Shown here one piece after another: positions 42,518-51,901 of a DNA stretch of 64,000 bases (the first letter of the stretch is position 1; the number at the start of each line of letters is the position of its first letter). The notes beneath the pieces are model-generated. The model was not told the DNA's origin, did no database searches, and saw only the letters and a list, made by a program, of their open reading frames with translations. The stretch lies in the NCBI RefSeq assembly GCF_001258055.1, contig NZ_CVRM01000001.1:1-64000 (forward strand), read 5' to 3'. The position numbers and the translations under genes were made by a program. Source of the stretch: Phaeobacter italicus. GTDB lineage: Bacteria; Pseudomonadota; Alphaproteobacteria; Rhodobacterales; Rhodobacteraceae.

Positions 42518-44463
42518 TGAAACGCAACACCAAGGACGTCGAAGCCTCGCACCGCAAGATGAGCCGCCGCGCGCTGTTTCTCGGCGGGCTGCAACTGGCC
42601 TTTGCCGGTGGTCTTGCCATGCGGATGCGTCACCTGCAGGTCGATCAGGCCGATCAGTTCCGCCTGCTGGCCGAGGAAAACCGGATCAACATTCGCCTGA
42701 TCCCCCCGGCCCGTGGCCAGATCTATGACCGCAACGGCATGATCCTGGCGCAGAACTCTCAATCCTACCGCATCACCATCGTGCCCGAAGACGCAGGCGA
42801 TGTGGATGCGGTGATCGAACGGCTGTCGCGCCTGCTGCCGCTTGATCCCGAAGACATTGAGCGCGCCAAAACAGAGATGCGCCGCTCTCCGCCCTTTCTG
42901 CCGATCACACTGGCAGATCAGATCAGCTGGGACGATATCTCCAAGGTCGCCGTCAACGCCCCCGCCCTGCCCGGCATCACGCCAGAGGTGGGCCTGACCC
43001 GCGTCTATCCCCAGCGCGAGGATTTCGCCCATGTGGTCGGCTATGTCGGGCCGGTGTCAGATTATGATCTCAGCAAGCTGACAGATCCCGAACCCATCCT
43101 GCGCATTCCCCGCTTTCAGATCGGCAAGGTCGGATTTGAGGCCAAGGTCGAAACCAGCCTGCGCGGCAAAGCGGGCGCCAAGCGGGTCGAGGTCAACGCC
43201 ACCGGTCGGGTCATGCGCGAGCTGGACCGCCGCGAGGGCGAAGCGGGCGCAGACATGCAGCTGACCATCGACGCCGAGCTGCAAAGCTACACCCAGGCCC
43301 GTCTCGGCAGCGAAAGCGCCAGCGCTGTTCTGATCGATTGCGAAAGCGGCGATGTGCAGGCCATTGCCTCGGCCCCCAGTTTTGACCCGAACCTGTTCGT
43401 GCGCGGGATCTCGGTTGCTGACTACCGGATGCTGACAGAGGACAAGTATCGCCCTCTGGCCAACAAAACGGTGCAGGGGGTCTATCCACCCGGCTCAACC
43501 TTCAAGATGATCACAGCCCTCGCCGCACTTGAGGAAGGGCTGATCGGCACCGAAGAAACCGTCTGGTGCCCCGGCCACATGGAGGTCTCGGGCCGCCGCT
43601 TTCACTGCTGGAAACGCGCAGGCCACGGGCATGTCGACCTCAACACCTCGCTCAAAAGCTCCTGCGACGTCTACTACTACGATCTCGCGATCAAGGTGGG
43701 CATCGACAAGATCTCGGCGATGGCGAAACGCTTTGGCCTTGGCGTGCGCCACGATCTGCCCATGTCTGCCGTTGCCAAGGGGCTGGCCCCGAACAGGGCG
43801 TGGAAATCGGAAACCTACGGCCAGGACTGGCTGGTGGGGGATACGGTCAACGCCTCGATCGGTCAGGGCTATATGCTCGCCTCGCCATTGCAGCTTGCGG
43901 TGATGACCGCGCGGCTGGCCACCGGCCGCTCTGTTGAGCCGCGGCTGGTGAAATCCATCGACGGTGTCGAACAACCCGGCGGCGCAGGCGAAGCGATGGA
44001 TATCAACCCCAACAACCTGCGCACCGTGCGCAAGGGCATGTACTCCGTCAGCAACGAACGCCGTGGCACGGGCTATGGATCGCGCATCATCGCCGAGGGC
44101 ATGCGCATGGCGGGAAAAAGCGGCACAAGCCAGGTGCGCAACATCACCGCCGCAGAACGCGCCGCCGGGGTGATCCGCAACGAAGACCTGCCCTGGGAAC
44201 GCCGGGACCATGCGCTGTTCGTGGCCTATGCGCCCTATGACAAGCCGAAATACGCCACAGCCGTCGTGGTCGAACACGGCGGCGGCGGCTCCAAGGCCGC
44301 AGCCCCCATCGCCCGCGACGTGCTGCTTCAGGCGCTCTATGGCGGCACGCCCCCGCTAGAGGCCTATCCCACCAAGGACCGCAGCCGCATCCAGGCCCAG
44401 CAGGAACGGCTGGAGCGCGAGCGCCTCAAACGCGACCGCGGCGACGACAGCGAACAGGCATAA
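42517..44463 (+). CDS. mrdA: Penicillin-binding protein 2 (elongation transpeptidase)
   Basis: This 648-residue D,D-transpeptidase drives lateral wall growth. A membrane anchor near residues 18-38 (LFLGGLQLAFAGGLAM) precedes the pedestal domain with RGQIYDRNG. The transpeptidase motifs are S327-T-F-K330 (PPGSTFKM), S-C-D in LKSSCDVYYYD, and K-S-G-T (AGKSGTSQV). The C-terminal tail is charged (Arg/Glu/Asp) and helical. It is coupled to mreD and lies 94 bp before rodA. Confidence 0.96.
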   Translation: MKRNTKDVEASHRKMSRRALFLGGLQLAFAGGLAMRMRHLQVDQADQFRLLAEENRINIRLIPPARGQIYDRNGMILAQNSQSYRITIVPEDAGDVDAVIERLSRLLPLDPEDIERAKTEMRRSPPFLPITLADQISWDDISKVAVNAPALPGITPEVGLTRVYPQREDFAHVVGYVGPVSDYDLSKLTDPEPILRIPRFQIGKVGFEAKVETSLRGKAGAKRVEVNATGRVMRELDRREGEAGADMQLTIDAELQSYTQARLGSESASAVLIDCESGDVQAIASAPSFDPNLFVRGISVADYRMLTEDKYRPLANKTVQGVYPPGSTFKMITALAALEEGLIGTEETVWCPGHMEVSGRRFHCWKRAGHGHVDLNTSLKSSCDVYYYDLAIKVGIDKISAMAKRFGLGVRHDLPMSAVAKGLAPNRAWKSETYGQDWLVGDTVNASIGQGYMLASPLQLAVMTARLATGRSVEPRLVKSIDGVEQPGGAGEAMDINPNNLRTVRKGMYSVSNERRGTGYGSRIIAEGMRMAGKSGTSQVRNITAAERAAGVIRNEDLPWERRDHALFVAYAPYDKPKYATAVVVEHGGGGSKAAAPIARDVLLQALYGGTPPLEAYPTKDRSRIQAQQERLERERLKRDRGDDSEQA

Positions 44464-44557
44464 GCCACAGACCGACCACCAGTGACGACCCCAGTGACGA
44501 CCACCAGACCGGCCCCGCAGAGAACGCTCTGATCAGGCCACAAACGAAAGCACAAAG

Positions 44558-45697
44558 ATGAGCTATCTTGCCAACAATGCCCAGACGGTCCCCACCGGCC
44601 TGCGCAAGATCCTCTATCTGAACTGGCCGCTGACCCTTCTGTTGGCCAGCGTCGCGGCGGTTGGCTTTCTGATGCTCTATTCCGTCGCGGGCGGCAGCTT
44701 CAGCCCCTGGGTCGAGCCGCAGGTCAAACGCTTCATCCTCGGGCTTGCAGTCATGCTGGTGGTGGCGATGGTGCCGATTTGGTTCTGGCGCAATATCTCG
44801 GTGCTTGCCTATCTCGCCTCGATGGTGCTGCTTTTGGCGGTAGAGTTCTTTGGCACCGTCGGCATGGGCGCGCAGCGCTGGATCGACCTTGGGTTTATGC
44901 GGCTGCAACCCTCCGAGTTGATGAAGATCACGCTGGTGATGCTGCTTGCCGCCTATTACGATTGGCTGCCGGCCGAAAAATGCTCGCGTCTGCAGTGGGT
45001 TATCTTGCCGGTCATTATCATCATCGTGCCCACGCTTCTGGTCCTGCGCCAGCCTGATCTGGGCACCTCCATCCTGCTGATGGCTGCGGGGGGCGGTGTC
45101 ATGTTTCTGGCTGGTGTGCACTGGGCCTATTTCGCCGCCGTCATTGGCGCCGCCGTTGGGCTGGTCGCCGCCGTCTTCAAAAGCCGCGGCACCGAATGGC
45201 AGCTGCTGAAAGACTACCAGTTCCGCCGCATCGACACCTTTCTTGACCCTTCGCAGGATCCGCTTGGGGCCGGCTATCATATCACCCAATCCAAAATCGC
45301 CCTCGGTTCTGGGGGCTGGTCCGGACGCGGCTTTATGCAGGGCACCCAGTCGCGCCTCAACTTCCTGCCGGAAAAACACACCGACTTCATCTTTACCACC
45401 CTGGCCGAGGAGTTCGGCTTTATTGGCGGCATCACGCTGTTGTTCATCTATCTGCTGGTGATCGTCTTCTGCATCGCCACCGCACTCGCCACCAAGGACC
45501 GCTTTGCCTCGCTGGTGACATTGGGGATTGCGATCACCTTCTTCCTGTTCTTTGCCGTGAACATGTCGATGGTCATGGGGCTCGCCCCTGTGGTGGGCGT
45601 CCCCTTGCCGATGGTGTCCTACGGCGGGTCCGTGATGCTGGTGCTGATGGGGGCCTTTGGCCTTGTGCAAAGCGCAAACATCCACCGCCCCCGCTAG
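44558..45697 (+). CDS. rodA: Peptidoglycan glycosyltransferase RodA (SEDS family)
   Basis: This 379-residue SEDS polymerase has ten membrane segments and works as the glycosyltransferase partner of PBP2. Family features are the GAQRWIDLGFMRLQPSELMKI motif, VLRQPDLGTSILL, a catalytic-region aspartate in KHTDFIFTTLAEEFGFIG, and the terminal GVPLPMVSYGGSVML. It is the last gene of the shape operon. The 94-bp gap before it holds short repeated CAGTGACGACC tracts. Confidence 0.95.
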   Translation: MSYLANNAQTVPTGLRKILYLNWPLTLLLASVAAVGFLMLYSVAGGSFSPWVEPQVKRFILGLAVMLVVAMVPIWFWRNISVLAYLASMVLLLAVEFFGTVGMGAQRWIDLGFMRLQPSELMKITLVMLLAAYYDWLPAEKCSRLQWVILPVIIIIVPTLLVLRQPDLGTSILLMAAGGGVMFLAGVHWAYFAAVIGAAVGLVAAVFKSRGTEWQLLKDYQFRRIDTFLDPSQDPLGAGYHITQSKIALGSGGWSGRGFMQGTQSRLNFLPEKHTDFIFTTLAEEFGFIGGITLLFIYLLVIVFCIATALATKDRFASLVTLGIAITFFLFFAVNMSMVMGLAPVVGVPLPMVSYGGSVMLVLMGAFGLVQSANIHRPR

Positions 45698-45827
45698 GGT
45701 CAGACCGCCCCACCCAAGGCAAACATAGGCGCGCACGATCTTTTTTCAGGCCGTGCACGACAAAACGCCTATTCATATCGCGCCCTGCCCCCTATCCCTA
45801 GGACAACAGAGTTCAGGGAGCAGATTG

Positions 45828-46238
45828 ATGAGCATATTTCACCTCGCCTATCACGTGGATGATCTCGATAAGGCGCGCGATTTTTATGGCGGGCTTCTGG
45901 GCTGCGCTGAGGGGCGCAGCACCGACACATGGGTGGATTTCAACTTCTTCGGCCATCAGATCTCGCTTCACCTTGGCCCGGTTTTCGCAACAGCCAACAC
46001 CGGCAAAGTGGGCGAGCACATGGTGCCGATGCCCCATCTGGGGGTGATCCTGCCACAGGCAGACTGGCGCGCGCTGGCCGACCGGCTAGAGGCTGCGGGC
46101 ATCGAGTTCACCATCCCCCCCACCACCCGCTTTGCAGGCGAGCCGGGAGAGCAAAGCACCATGTTCTTCCATGATCCCGCAGGCAATCCGATCGAAGTCA
46201 AAGGCTTTGCCGATATGGCCGGAGTGTTCGCCACATGA
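45828..46238 (+). CDS. VOC (glyoxalase/dioxygenase) family protein
   Basis: This 136-residue protein has one vicinal-oxygen-chelate domain: IFHLAYHVDDLDKARDFYGGLLG at the start (metal-ligand His), QISLHLGPVF in the middle, and EQSTMFFHDPAGNPIEVKGF with the second His and the terminal Glu. It probably acts as a dimer on a small oxo- or thiol-conjugated substrate. CAGGGAG precedes the ATG. It overlaps the ghrA start by 4 bp, so the two may handle related 2-oxo compounds. Confidence 0.88.
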   Translation: MSIFHLAYHVDDLDKARDFYGGLLGCAEGRSTDTWVDFNFFGHQISLHLGPVFATANTGKVGEHMVPMPHLGVILPQADWRALADRLEAAGIEFTIPPTTRFAGEPGEQSTMFFHDPAGNPIEVKGFADMAGVFAT

Positions 46239-47161
46239 TCAACGTCCAATTCGCCGCCCGGCCCGAACGCTGGGCCACCCAAGAGGCGCCTTTGCGTGCC
46301 GCCTTTGCACAGGCCGGGCTAAACGCCGATCTGCGGCCCGACCATGACCCGGCTGATGTCGACTATGTGGTCTATGCCCCCAACTCCGACCTGCAGGATT
46401 TCACGCCCTATACCCGCTGCAAAGCGGTGCTGAGCCTCTGGGCCGGGGTCGAGAAAATCGTCGGCAACCAGACCCTGACAATGCCGCTCTGCCGGATGGT
46501 GGATCCGGGCCTGACTGCGGGCATGGTGGAATGGGTCACGGGCCATGTGCTGCGCTATCATCTCGACATCGACAACACGATCCACACCCAGGACAGATGG
46601 GAGCCCAAAGTCCCGCCCCTCGCAGAGGAACGCCCGGTCACGGTTCTGGGCCTTGGTGCGCTGGGGCAGGCCTGTGGACAGATGCTGGCGACACTGGGCT
46701 TCCCGGTAACCGGCTGGTCACGATCCGAAAAATCCATCGACGGGATCACCTGTCATCACGGTGAAGCCGGGCTGCGCACGGCCCTGACGGGGGCCGAAAT
46801 CGTGGTTCTGCTGCTGCCGGATACCCCGGCCACGGAAAACACACTGAACGATGAAACCCTTGCCCTGCTGCCCAAGGGCGCGCGCCTCATCAATCCGGGT
46901 CGTGGTCCTTTGATTGACGATAACGCCCTGCTCGCCGCACTCGACAGCGGTCAGGTGGGTCACGCAACGCTTGATGTCTTTCGGGTGGAGCCACTGCCGC
47001 TGGACCATCCCTATTGGGCCCATCCCAATGTGACCGTCACCCCCCATATCGCAGCCGAAACCCGCGCCATTACAGCCGCGCGTGTCATCGCGGAAAACAT
47101 CCGCCGGGGCGAAGCAGGCGAGCCGCTGTTACATCTGGTCGACCGTAGCCTCGGCTATTGA
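46235..47161 (+). CDS. ghrA: Glyoxylate/hydroxypyruvate reductase A
   Basis: This 308-residue NAD(P)H-dependent D-2-hydroxyacid dehydrogenase is of the GhrA type. The nucleotide motif is TVLGLGALGQACGQML, preceded by DPGLTAGMVEWVTGHVLRYH, a GhrA-like lid. The catalytic Arg/Glu/His region covers INPGRGPLIDD, DVFRVEPLP and TPHIAAETR. It reduces glyoxylate and hydroxypyruvate in the cytoplasm. It is coupled to the VOC-family gene by a 4-bp ATGA overlap. Confidence 0.9.
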   Translation: MINVQFAARPERWATQEAPLRAAFAQAGLNADLRPDHDPADVDYVVYAPNSDLQDFTPYTRCKAVLSLWAGVEKIVGNQTLTMPLCRMVDPGLTAGMVEWVTGHVLRYHLDIDNTIHTQDRWEPKVPPLAEERPVTVLGLGALGQACGQMLATLGFPVTGWSRSEKSIDGITCHHGEAGLRTALTGAEIVVLLLPDTPATENTLNDETLALLPKGARLINPGRGPLIDDNALLAALDSGQVGHATLDVFRVEPLPLDHPYWAHPNVTVTPHIAAETRAITAARVIAENIRRGEAGEPLLHLVDRSLGY

Positions 47162-47528
47162 ACCGCGCCCGCCCACCGCGAGCGGGGATGGTTAACAGGT
47201 CGTTACCACCCCGCTCGCCCTGCTCAGCTTTGCTTTAGATCGCTGCGCTAATGTGGGGGCAATCGCGATTGCAGGATCCGGGTTTGGCACCCCGGCTCCG
47301 ACCAGGAAACGGACCCCGATCACCGGGGCTGTGCAAAGACCTGAGCACTCGGGCAGATGCCCGTCCTCCTCCGCCCCCGTGGCGGCGCCGTCCACTTATC
47401 GCCTTGTCCCGCTGCGGACACATCCCACATGTGCAGATCGCAAAGAAATGCACACAACAGACAACCAACAGCCCGCCCTCCCCGAACGGCCCCGCCGGAT
47501 CGGGCCAAACCTGTGCACCAGCCCCAAC
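47162..47528. other. Gene-poor region after ghrA
   Basis: These 367 bp lie between ghrA and the M3 peptidase gene. Short reading frames on both strands are Pro/Arg-rich without recognisable features. Two small inverted repeats (such as CCGGG...CCCGG near 47279-47295) are seen. Nothing else stands out. Confidence 0.4.
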
Positions 47529-47560
47529 AAAAAAGGGCAGGCGCATCACGCCTGCCCTTT
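47529..47560 (-). terminator. Terminator of the M3 peptidase gene
   Basis: On the minus strand AGGGCAGGCG and CGCCTGCCCT form a 10-bp stem around a 4-nt loop and are followed by six T. It lies 25 bp beyond the peptidase stop codon. Confidence 0.9.
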
Positions 47561-47584
47561 ACATCACTCTGGTTCGGCAACAGC

Positions 47585-49600
47585 CTACGACGCCGCCAAC
47601 CCCCGCCCCTTCAGCAGCGCGTCGACACCGGGCAGACGCCCGCGGAACGCAGTGTAGAGCTCAGCCGGATCGCGCGAACCACCGGTAGACAGAATGTTGG
47701 CCTCCAACGCTGTGGCGCGCTCGGGATCAAAGGCGCCGCCCGCCTCTTCAAAGGCGGCAAAAGCATCGGCATCCATCACCTCTGACCACATGTAGCTGTA
47801 ATAGCCCGAGGAATAGCCATCACCCGAAAACACATGCGCAAAATGCGGCGTGGCATGGCGCATGATGATGGCAGACGGCATGCCGATCTCTGCCAGAACC
47901 TCGGCCTGTTTGGCCATCGGATCCTTCGGCGCGGGCCCGTCGTGAAACGCCAGATCCACCAGCGCAGAGGCCACATATTCCACCGTCTGAAACCCCATAT
48001 CAAAGGTCGACGCCGCCAGAACCCGGTCGCGCATCTCCACAGGCATCGGCTGGCCGGTCTCGGCGTGGGTGGCGAATTTGCCCAGAACCTCCGGCACATC
48101 CAGCCAGTGTTCATATAGCTGCGAGGGCAGCTCCACGAAATCGCGCGCCACCGATGTGCCAGAGATGCTCTCGTAGGTCACATTCGACAGCATCTGGTGC
48201 AGCGCATGGCCGAACTCGTGGAACAGGGTGCGCGCATCATCATAAGACAGCAGCGCCGGATCCCCCTTGGCGAAGTTGCAGACGTTGATCACGATGGGCG
48301 TCTGCACATCGGGGAATTTGGCCTGGCTGCGCATGGCCGAACACCACGCGCCCGACCGTTTGGAGGAGCGGGCGAAATAGTCGCCGATAAACACCGCCAC
48401 ATGATCGCCATTGCGGGTCACCTCCCAGGCGCGGCAATCCTCATGATAAAGCGGCACATCAAGCGGCGTGAACTCCAGCCCGAACAGACGGGTGGCACAG
48501 TCAAAAGACGCCTCGATCATGCGATCCAGCTGGAAATAGGGCTTCAGCTCCGCCTCATCGAGATCATGCTCTGCCTTGCGCCGTTTCTCTGCGTAATAGC
48601 GCCAGTCCCAGGGCTCCAGCTCGCCGTTGATGCCATCGTCCTGCATCATCTTGGTCAGCACCCAGGCATCCGCTTCGGCCTGCGCCTTGGCCGGCTCCCA
48701 GACCTGCATCAGCAGATCGCGCACCGCAGCCGGGGTCTTGGCCATCTCTGTTTCCAGCTTGTAGGCCGCGAAATTCTTGTAGCCGAGCAATTGCGCGCGC
48801 TCTTCGCGCAGCTTCAGGATCTCGGCGGCAATCTCGCGGTTGTCGCTGTCGCCGCCATTGGCACCGCGCGCAGCCCAGGCCTCGAACGCTGTCTTGCGCA
48901 GGTCGCGGCGGGGGGAAAACTGCAAAAACGGCGTGATGAGAGAGCGCGACAACGTGACTGCCGGGCCATCCAGCCCCTTGTCCTTGCCCGCCGCACGCGC
49001 GGCATCAACAACGAATTGTGGCAGGCCGGTCAGATCCTCCTCGCTCAGCTCCATATACCAGCTGCGTTCATCAGCCAGCAGGTTCTGGGTGAACTCGGTC
49101 CCAAGGGTCGCAAGGCGGGATTTGATCTCCTGCATGCGGGTGTCATCTGCCCCTTCCAGCGCCGCACCGCCGCGCACAAATCCACGATGGGTCAGCATCA
49201 GAACACGCGCCTGTTCCTCGCTCAGATCCAGCGTATCGCGCTGGTCCCACACCGCTTTGACACGGGCATAAAGCGCCTTGTTGGCGGTGATGGCGGAAAA
49301 ATGTGCCGCCAGCTTGGGCGAAAACGCCCGCTGCAACGCCTCGCGCTCGGGGTTACTGTCGGCCCCGGCCACGCTGTAAAACACCGACAGAACCTGCTCC
49401 AGCTCGCGGCAGGGGGTTTCCAGCGCCTCGATCACATTGGCAAAAGTCGGTGCCTCCTGCGAGGTCGCAATCGCGTCGATCTGCGCCTGATGGGCAGCCA
49501 GCGCCTCCTCCAATGCGGGGGCAAAATCGCTGTCCTTGATCTGGTCGAAAGGGGCAATTTCAAATGGCGTGTCCCAGGTGGACAGCAGCGGATTGGTCAT
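47585..49600 (-). CDS. M3 family oligopeptidase (PrlC/Dcp type)
   Basis: This 671-residue zinc peptidase cleaves short peptides in the cytoplasm. The zinc motif is LFHEFGHALHQML (H-E-x-x-H), with the third ligand Glu in the SQLYEHW segment about 25 residues later. The YSSGYYSYMWSEVMDADAF region near the C-terminus is typical of the substrate-binding wall of the family. The N-terminus (MTNPLLSTWDTPFEIAPFDQI) matches oligopeptidase A and dipeptidyl carboxypeptidases. Which of the two it is cannot be fixed. No signal peptide is present. Confidence 0.93.
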   Translation of the reverse strand: MTNPLLSTWDTPFEIAPFDQIKDSDFAPALEEALAAHQAQIDAIATSQEAPTFANVIEALETPCRELEQVLSVFYSVAGADSNPEREALQRAFSPKLAAHFSAITANKALYARVKAVWDQRDTLDLSEEQARVLMLTHRGFVRGGAALEGADDTRMQEIKSRLATLGTEFTQNLLADERSWYMELSEEDLTGLPQFVVDAARAAGKDKGLDGPAVTLSRSLITPFLQFSPRRDLRKTAFEAWAARGANGGDSDNREIAAEILKLREERAQLLGYKNFAAYKLETEMAKTPAAVRDLLMQVWEPAKAQAEADAWVLTKMMQDDGINGELEPWDWRYYAEKRRKAEHDLDEAELKPYFQLDRMIEASFDCATRLFGLEFTPLDVPLYHEDCRAWEVTRNGDHVAVFIGDYFARSSKRSGAWCSAMRSQAKFPDVQTPIVINVCNFAKGDPALLSYDDARTLFHEFGHALHQMLSNVTYESISGTSVARDFVELPSQLYEHWLDVPEVLGKFATHAETGQPMPVEMRDRVLAASTFDMGFQTVEYVASALVDLAFHDGPAPKDPMAKQAEVLAEIGMPSAIIMRHATPHFAHVFSGDGYSSGYYSYMWSEVMDADAFAAFEEAGGAFDPERATALEANILSTGGSRDPAELYTAFRGRLPGVDALLKGRGLAAS

Positions 49601-49704
49601 GGCAAATCTCCTTTGTGAGGAAGCTATGTCCGCCCCTGCCCGCCGTCCAGAGGACCGTGGAAATTTATCCTGTTATTCGCCCCGGCCCGCCAGCCTGCCC
49701 CCGC

Positions 49705-50049
49705 CTAGCCGGTCGTGTCATCCACCAGTTCTGCAGGCAGGATGATGATAGAGACGCCCGCGATGTTGGCCGCGCGCGCAATGCGCCATTCAAAGCGGCC
49801 AAAAATGCCGTCGGTGTCGATCAGCACCACCACCGGTTCCTTGCCGGTGATTTCGGCAGCAAAAAGCACCTGCTGCAAACTGTCGAGACTGCTGCGTTTA
49901 TCCAGCCCCACCTCAACCACCCGCCGGTCGTTTTCGCAATCCACCCGGATTGCGGCCTCTCCGCCGGGGTAGTCAAAGGTATGGGTGCGCTCTGCCTCGC
50001 CGCCAAAAAGACTGGCACATAAAAGCGCAATGTAGTGGGCTTCGGTCAA
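49705..50049 (-). CDS. Hypothetical protein
   Basis: This is a 114-residue protein of unknown family. It has no membrane segments. Motifs include HTFDYPGGEAAIRVDCEN, a central helix DSLQQVLFAAEITGK, and the strands PVVVLIDTDGIFGRFEWRI and GVSIIILPAEL, suggesting a small alpha/beta fold. The start is a TTG at 50049; no ATG is available in frame. It lies 30 bp after the ABC permease gene on the same strand and could be read with it. Confidence 0.6.
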   Translation of the reverse strand: MTEAHYIALLCASLFGGEAERTHTFDYPGGEAAIRVDCENDRRVVEVGLDKRSSLDSLQQVLFAAEITGKEPVVVLIDTDGIFGRFEWRIARAANIAGVSIIILPAELVDDTTG

Positions 50050-50079
50050 ATCGGGGGGGCTCTTCGCTCAAGCTGTGGG

Positions 50080-50901
50080 CTAGCGGTGTTCTTGTCGGCT
50101 GCGCAGGTGCTTTTCCAGACGCCGCAGCGCCAGCGACAGACCGATGGTCAGCGTCAGGTAAATCAGCGCCACGACATTGTAGGTTTCAAAATAGCGGAAA
50201 TTACCCACCGCGGTGATCTTGCCCAGCTGCGTGACGTCAGCAACCCCCAGCACGGACACCAGCGAGCTGTCCTTGACCAGCGCCACGAAATCATTGCCAA
50301 GCGGCGGCAGGATGGTGCGGATGGCCTGCGGAAAGACGATGAAACGAAAGCGCTGCCAGCGGTTCAGGCCCAGCGCCTTGGCCGCCTCGATCTGGCCCTC
50401 ATCCACCGATTGCAGACCCGCGCGAAACACCTCGGAGATAAAGGCAGAGTAGGCAATCATCAGCGCAATGATCGCGCGCCACAGCAATGGAAAATTGCGC
50501 GTGCGGATCGGATCAAGTCCAAATTGCGCGCCGATCCAGTTGCGCAACTCCACCAATGCAGGCGCCAGCACAAAAGCGACGTAAAGCAACAGAACGATGA
50601 TCGGAATGCCGCGCACCACTTCGATGTAGAACCGCGCGCTTTGGCGGATCACCAGCCAGCGCGAGCCAGCCGCAAGCGCCAGCCCAAGCCCCAGAAGAGA
50701 CGCGAGAAAGAAGCTCACCAGCGTCACAAAGATCGTCAGCTGAACGCCTTTTGACAGGGTTTTCAGGATGTTGAGATAGAGATCATCCGCCACCACCTGC
50801 CAGCCGAGATAGACGCCAATCAGCGCAACAGCCGCAAGCCACCACGGAAAGTCCTCTTTCTTGTCCGTCCCTTTGACCGGTTTGGGGGGCTGATCGCTCA
50901 T
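50080..50901 (-). CDS. Amino-acid ABC transporter permease (HisM/GlnP type)
   Basis: This 273-residue membrane protein has a variable N-terminal helix (FPWWLAAVALIGVYLGWQVV), then the HEAT-type permease core with VQLTIFVTLVSFFLASLLGLGLALA and RGIPIIVLLLY. The EAA loop is EAAKALGLNRWQRFRFIVFPQAIRTILPPLGN, where it contacts the ATPase. It transports polar amino acids with the receptor encoded upstream. No ATPase gene is nearby. GGAG precedes the ATG at 50901. Confidence 0.9.
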   Translation of the reverse strand: MSDQPPKPVKGTDKKEDFPWWLAAVALIGVYLGWQVVADDLYLNILKTLSKGVQLTIFVTLVSFFLASLLGLGLALAAGSRWLVIRQSARFYIEVVRGIPIIVLLLYVAFVLAPALVELRNWIGAQFGLDPIRTRNFPLLWRAIIALMIAYSAFISEVFRAGLQSVDEGQIEAAKALGLNRWQRFRFIVFPQAIRTILPPLGNDFVALVKDSSLVSVLGVADVTQLGKITAVGNFRYFETYNVVALIYLTLTIGLSLALRRLEKHLRSRQEHR

Positions 50902-50940
50902 CTTTGCTCCGCGTTGTTGAAGGCCCATGTTGAAGGCCCC

Positions 50941-50968
50941 AAAAAATCCCCGGCGCCAGGCACCGGGG
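50941..50968 (-). terminator. Hairpin with T-run between receptor and permease genes
   Basis: On the minus strand CCCCGGTGCC and GGCGCCGGGG pair around a 1-nt centre (TGCCTGGC turn) and are followed by AT and more T. It sits 26 bp past the receptor gene and 40 bp before the permease start. Partial termination here would give more receptor than permease, as is usual for such systems. Confidence 0.8.
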
Positions 50969-50993
50969 ACGGGGTCAGGTTTGGCCGGATCTA

Positions 50994-51809
50994 TCAGCCG
51001 CCGAGCTTATATTCCAGAAACCACTTCGTGTTCAGCGCATCCAACGTGCCATCTGCCTCCATCGAGGCAATCGCTGCGTTGATCGGCGCCACCAGGTCGC
51101 TGCCCTTGGGGAAGATGAAGCCAAAGTCTTCGGTGCCCAGCGGTTCGCCCACGATTTTCAGCGCACCCTCAGAGGCCGCGACATAGCCATTTGCGGCGGT
51201 GCTGTCCGACAATGCCAGATCCACATCGCCCGTGCGCAACGCCTGAATGGCCGCACCAAAGGTTTCAAACAGCTTGATGCGCGGGTTTGCCTCGTCACCG
51301 TCAAGGATGTCGTAGACGGTCACGTAAAACGGCGTGGTGCCCGGTTGCGCGCCTGCCAGCAGATCCGCATCAGCGGCAAAGCCTGCTGCGTCGTCAAACC
51401 GCGTTTCATCCCCGGCCACGATCATGCGCATTTGCGAGGTCAGGTATTTGTCCGAAAAATCAACCTTTTCCTTGCGATCATCGCGGATGGTGATGCCGGT
51501 CATGCCCATGTCGTACTGGCCATCGCTGACGGCAGGGATCATCGCGTCCCAGCTGGTTGTTTCGTAAACCACGGTGATGTTGATGCGTTCGGCGATCTCT
51601 GCCATTGCATCGTACTCCCAGCCGATTGCCGCGCCGCTGGCGGGGTCGACAAACTGCAGCGGCGGATAGGCGTTTTCCACCGAAACGACGACTTCGCGGC
51701 CCTCGAGGTTGGGCAGGTCAGCCGCCAGCGCGCCCCCTGCAAGCGTGGCAAGGCCAAGAGCCGCTGCCGCCAGTTTTGCCGCCGATGTTGCGGTGTGTTT
51801 CGCTGTCAT
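50994..51809 (-). CDS. Amino-acid ABC transporter substrate-binding protein
   Basis: This 271-residue periplasmic receptor (SBP family 3) has a signal peptide ([32 protein letters not shown]). It carries the family motif [46 protein letters not shown] in parts (G-x-x-x-D-x-x-x-x-I-A), the hinge and the second lobe with [14 protein letters not shown]. The ligand is likely a polar amino acid; which one is unknown. It is upstream of the permease with a hairpin between. Confidence 0.9.
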   Translation of the reverse strand: MTAKHTATSAAKLAAAALGLATLAGGALAADLPNLEGREVVVSVENAYPPLQFVDPASGAAIGWEYDAMAEIAERINITVVYETTSWDAMIPAVSDGQYDMGMTGITIRDDRKEKVDFSDKYLTSQMRMIVAGDETRFDDAAGFAADADLLAGAQPGTTPFYVTVYDILDGDEANPRIKLFETFGAAIQALRTGDVDLALSDSTAANGYVAASEGALKIVGEPLGTEDFGFIFPKGSDLVAPINAAIASMEADGTLDALNTKWFLEYKLGG

Positions 51810-51901
51810 AGTCTGTCCCCTTCGTTGGTCTATCCCGGCATCTCAGGATCCGGGTTGGGTGGATCGGCCCCAATCGGGCCGGGTCATTTTTACATACAGC
51901 C

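Noticed and set aside
44464-44557. Repeats of CAGTGACGACC before rodA
   Set aside because: Only two imperfect short copies in a small gap; too little to call a functional repeat.
47253-47657. Short frames downstream of ghrA
   Set aside because: Pro/Arg/Ser-rich, no ribosome-binding site, and they run through the peptidase terminator and into its coding region.
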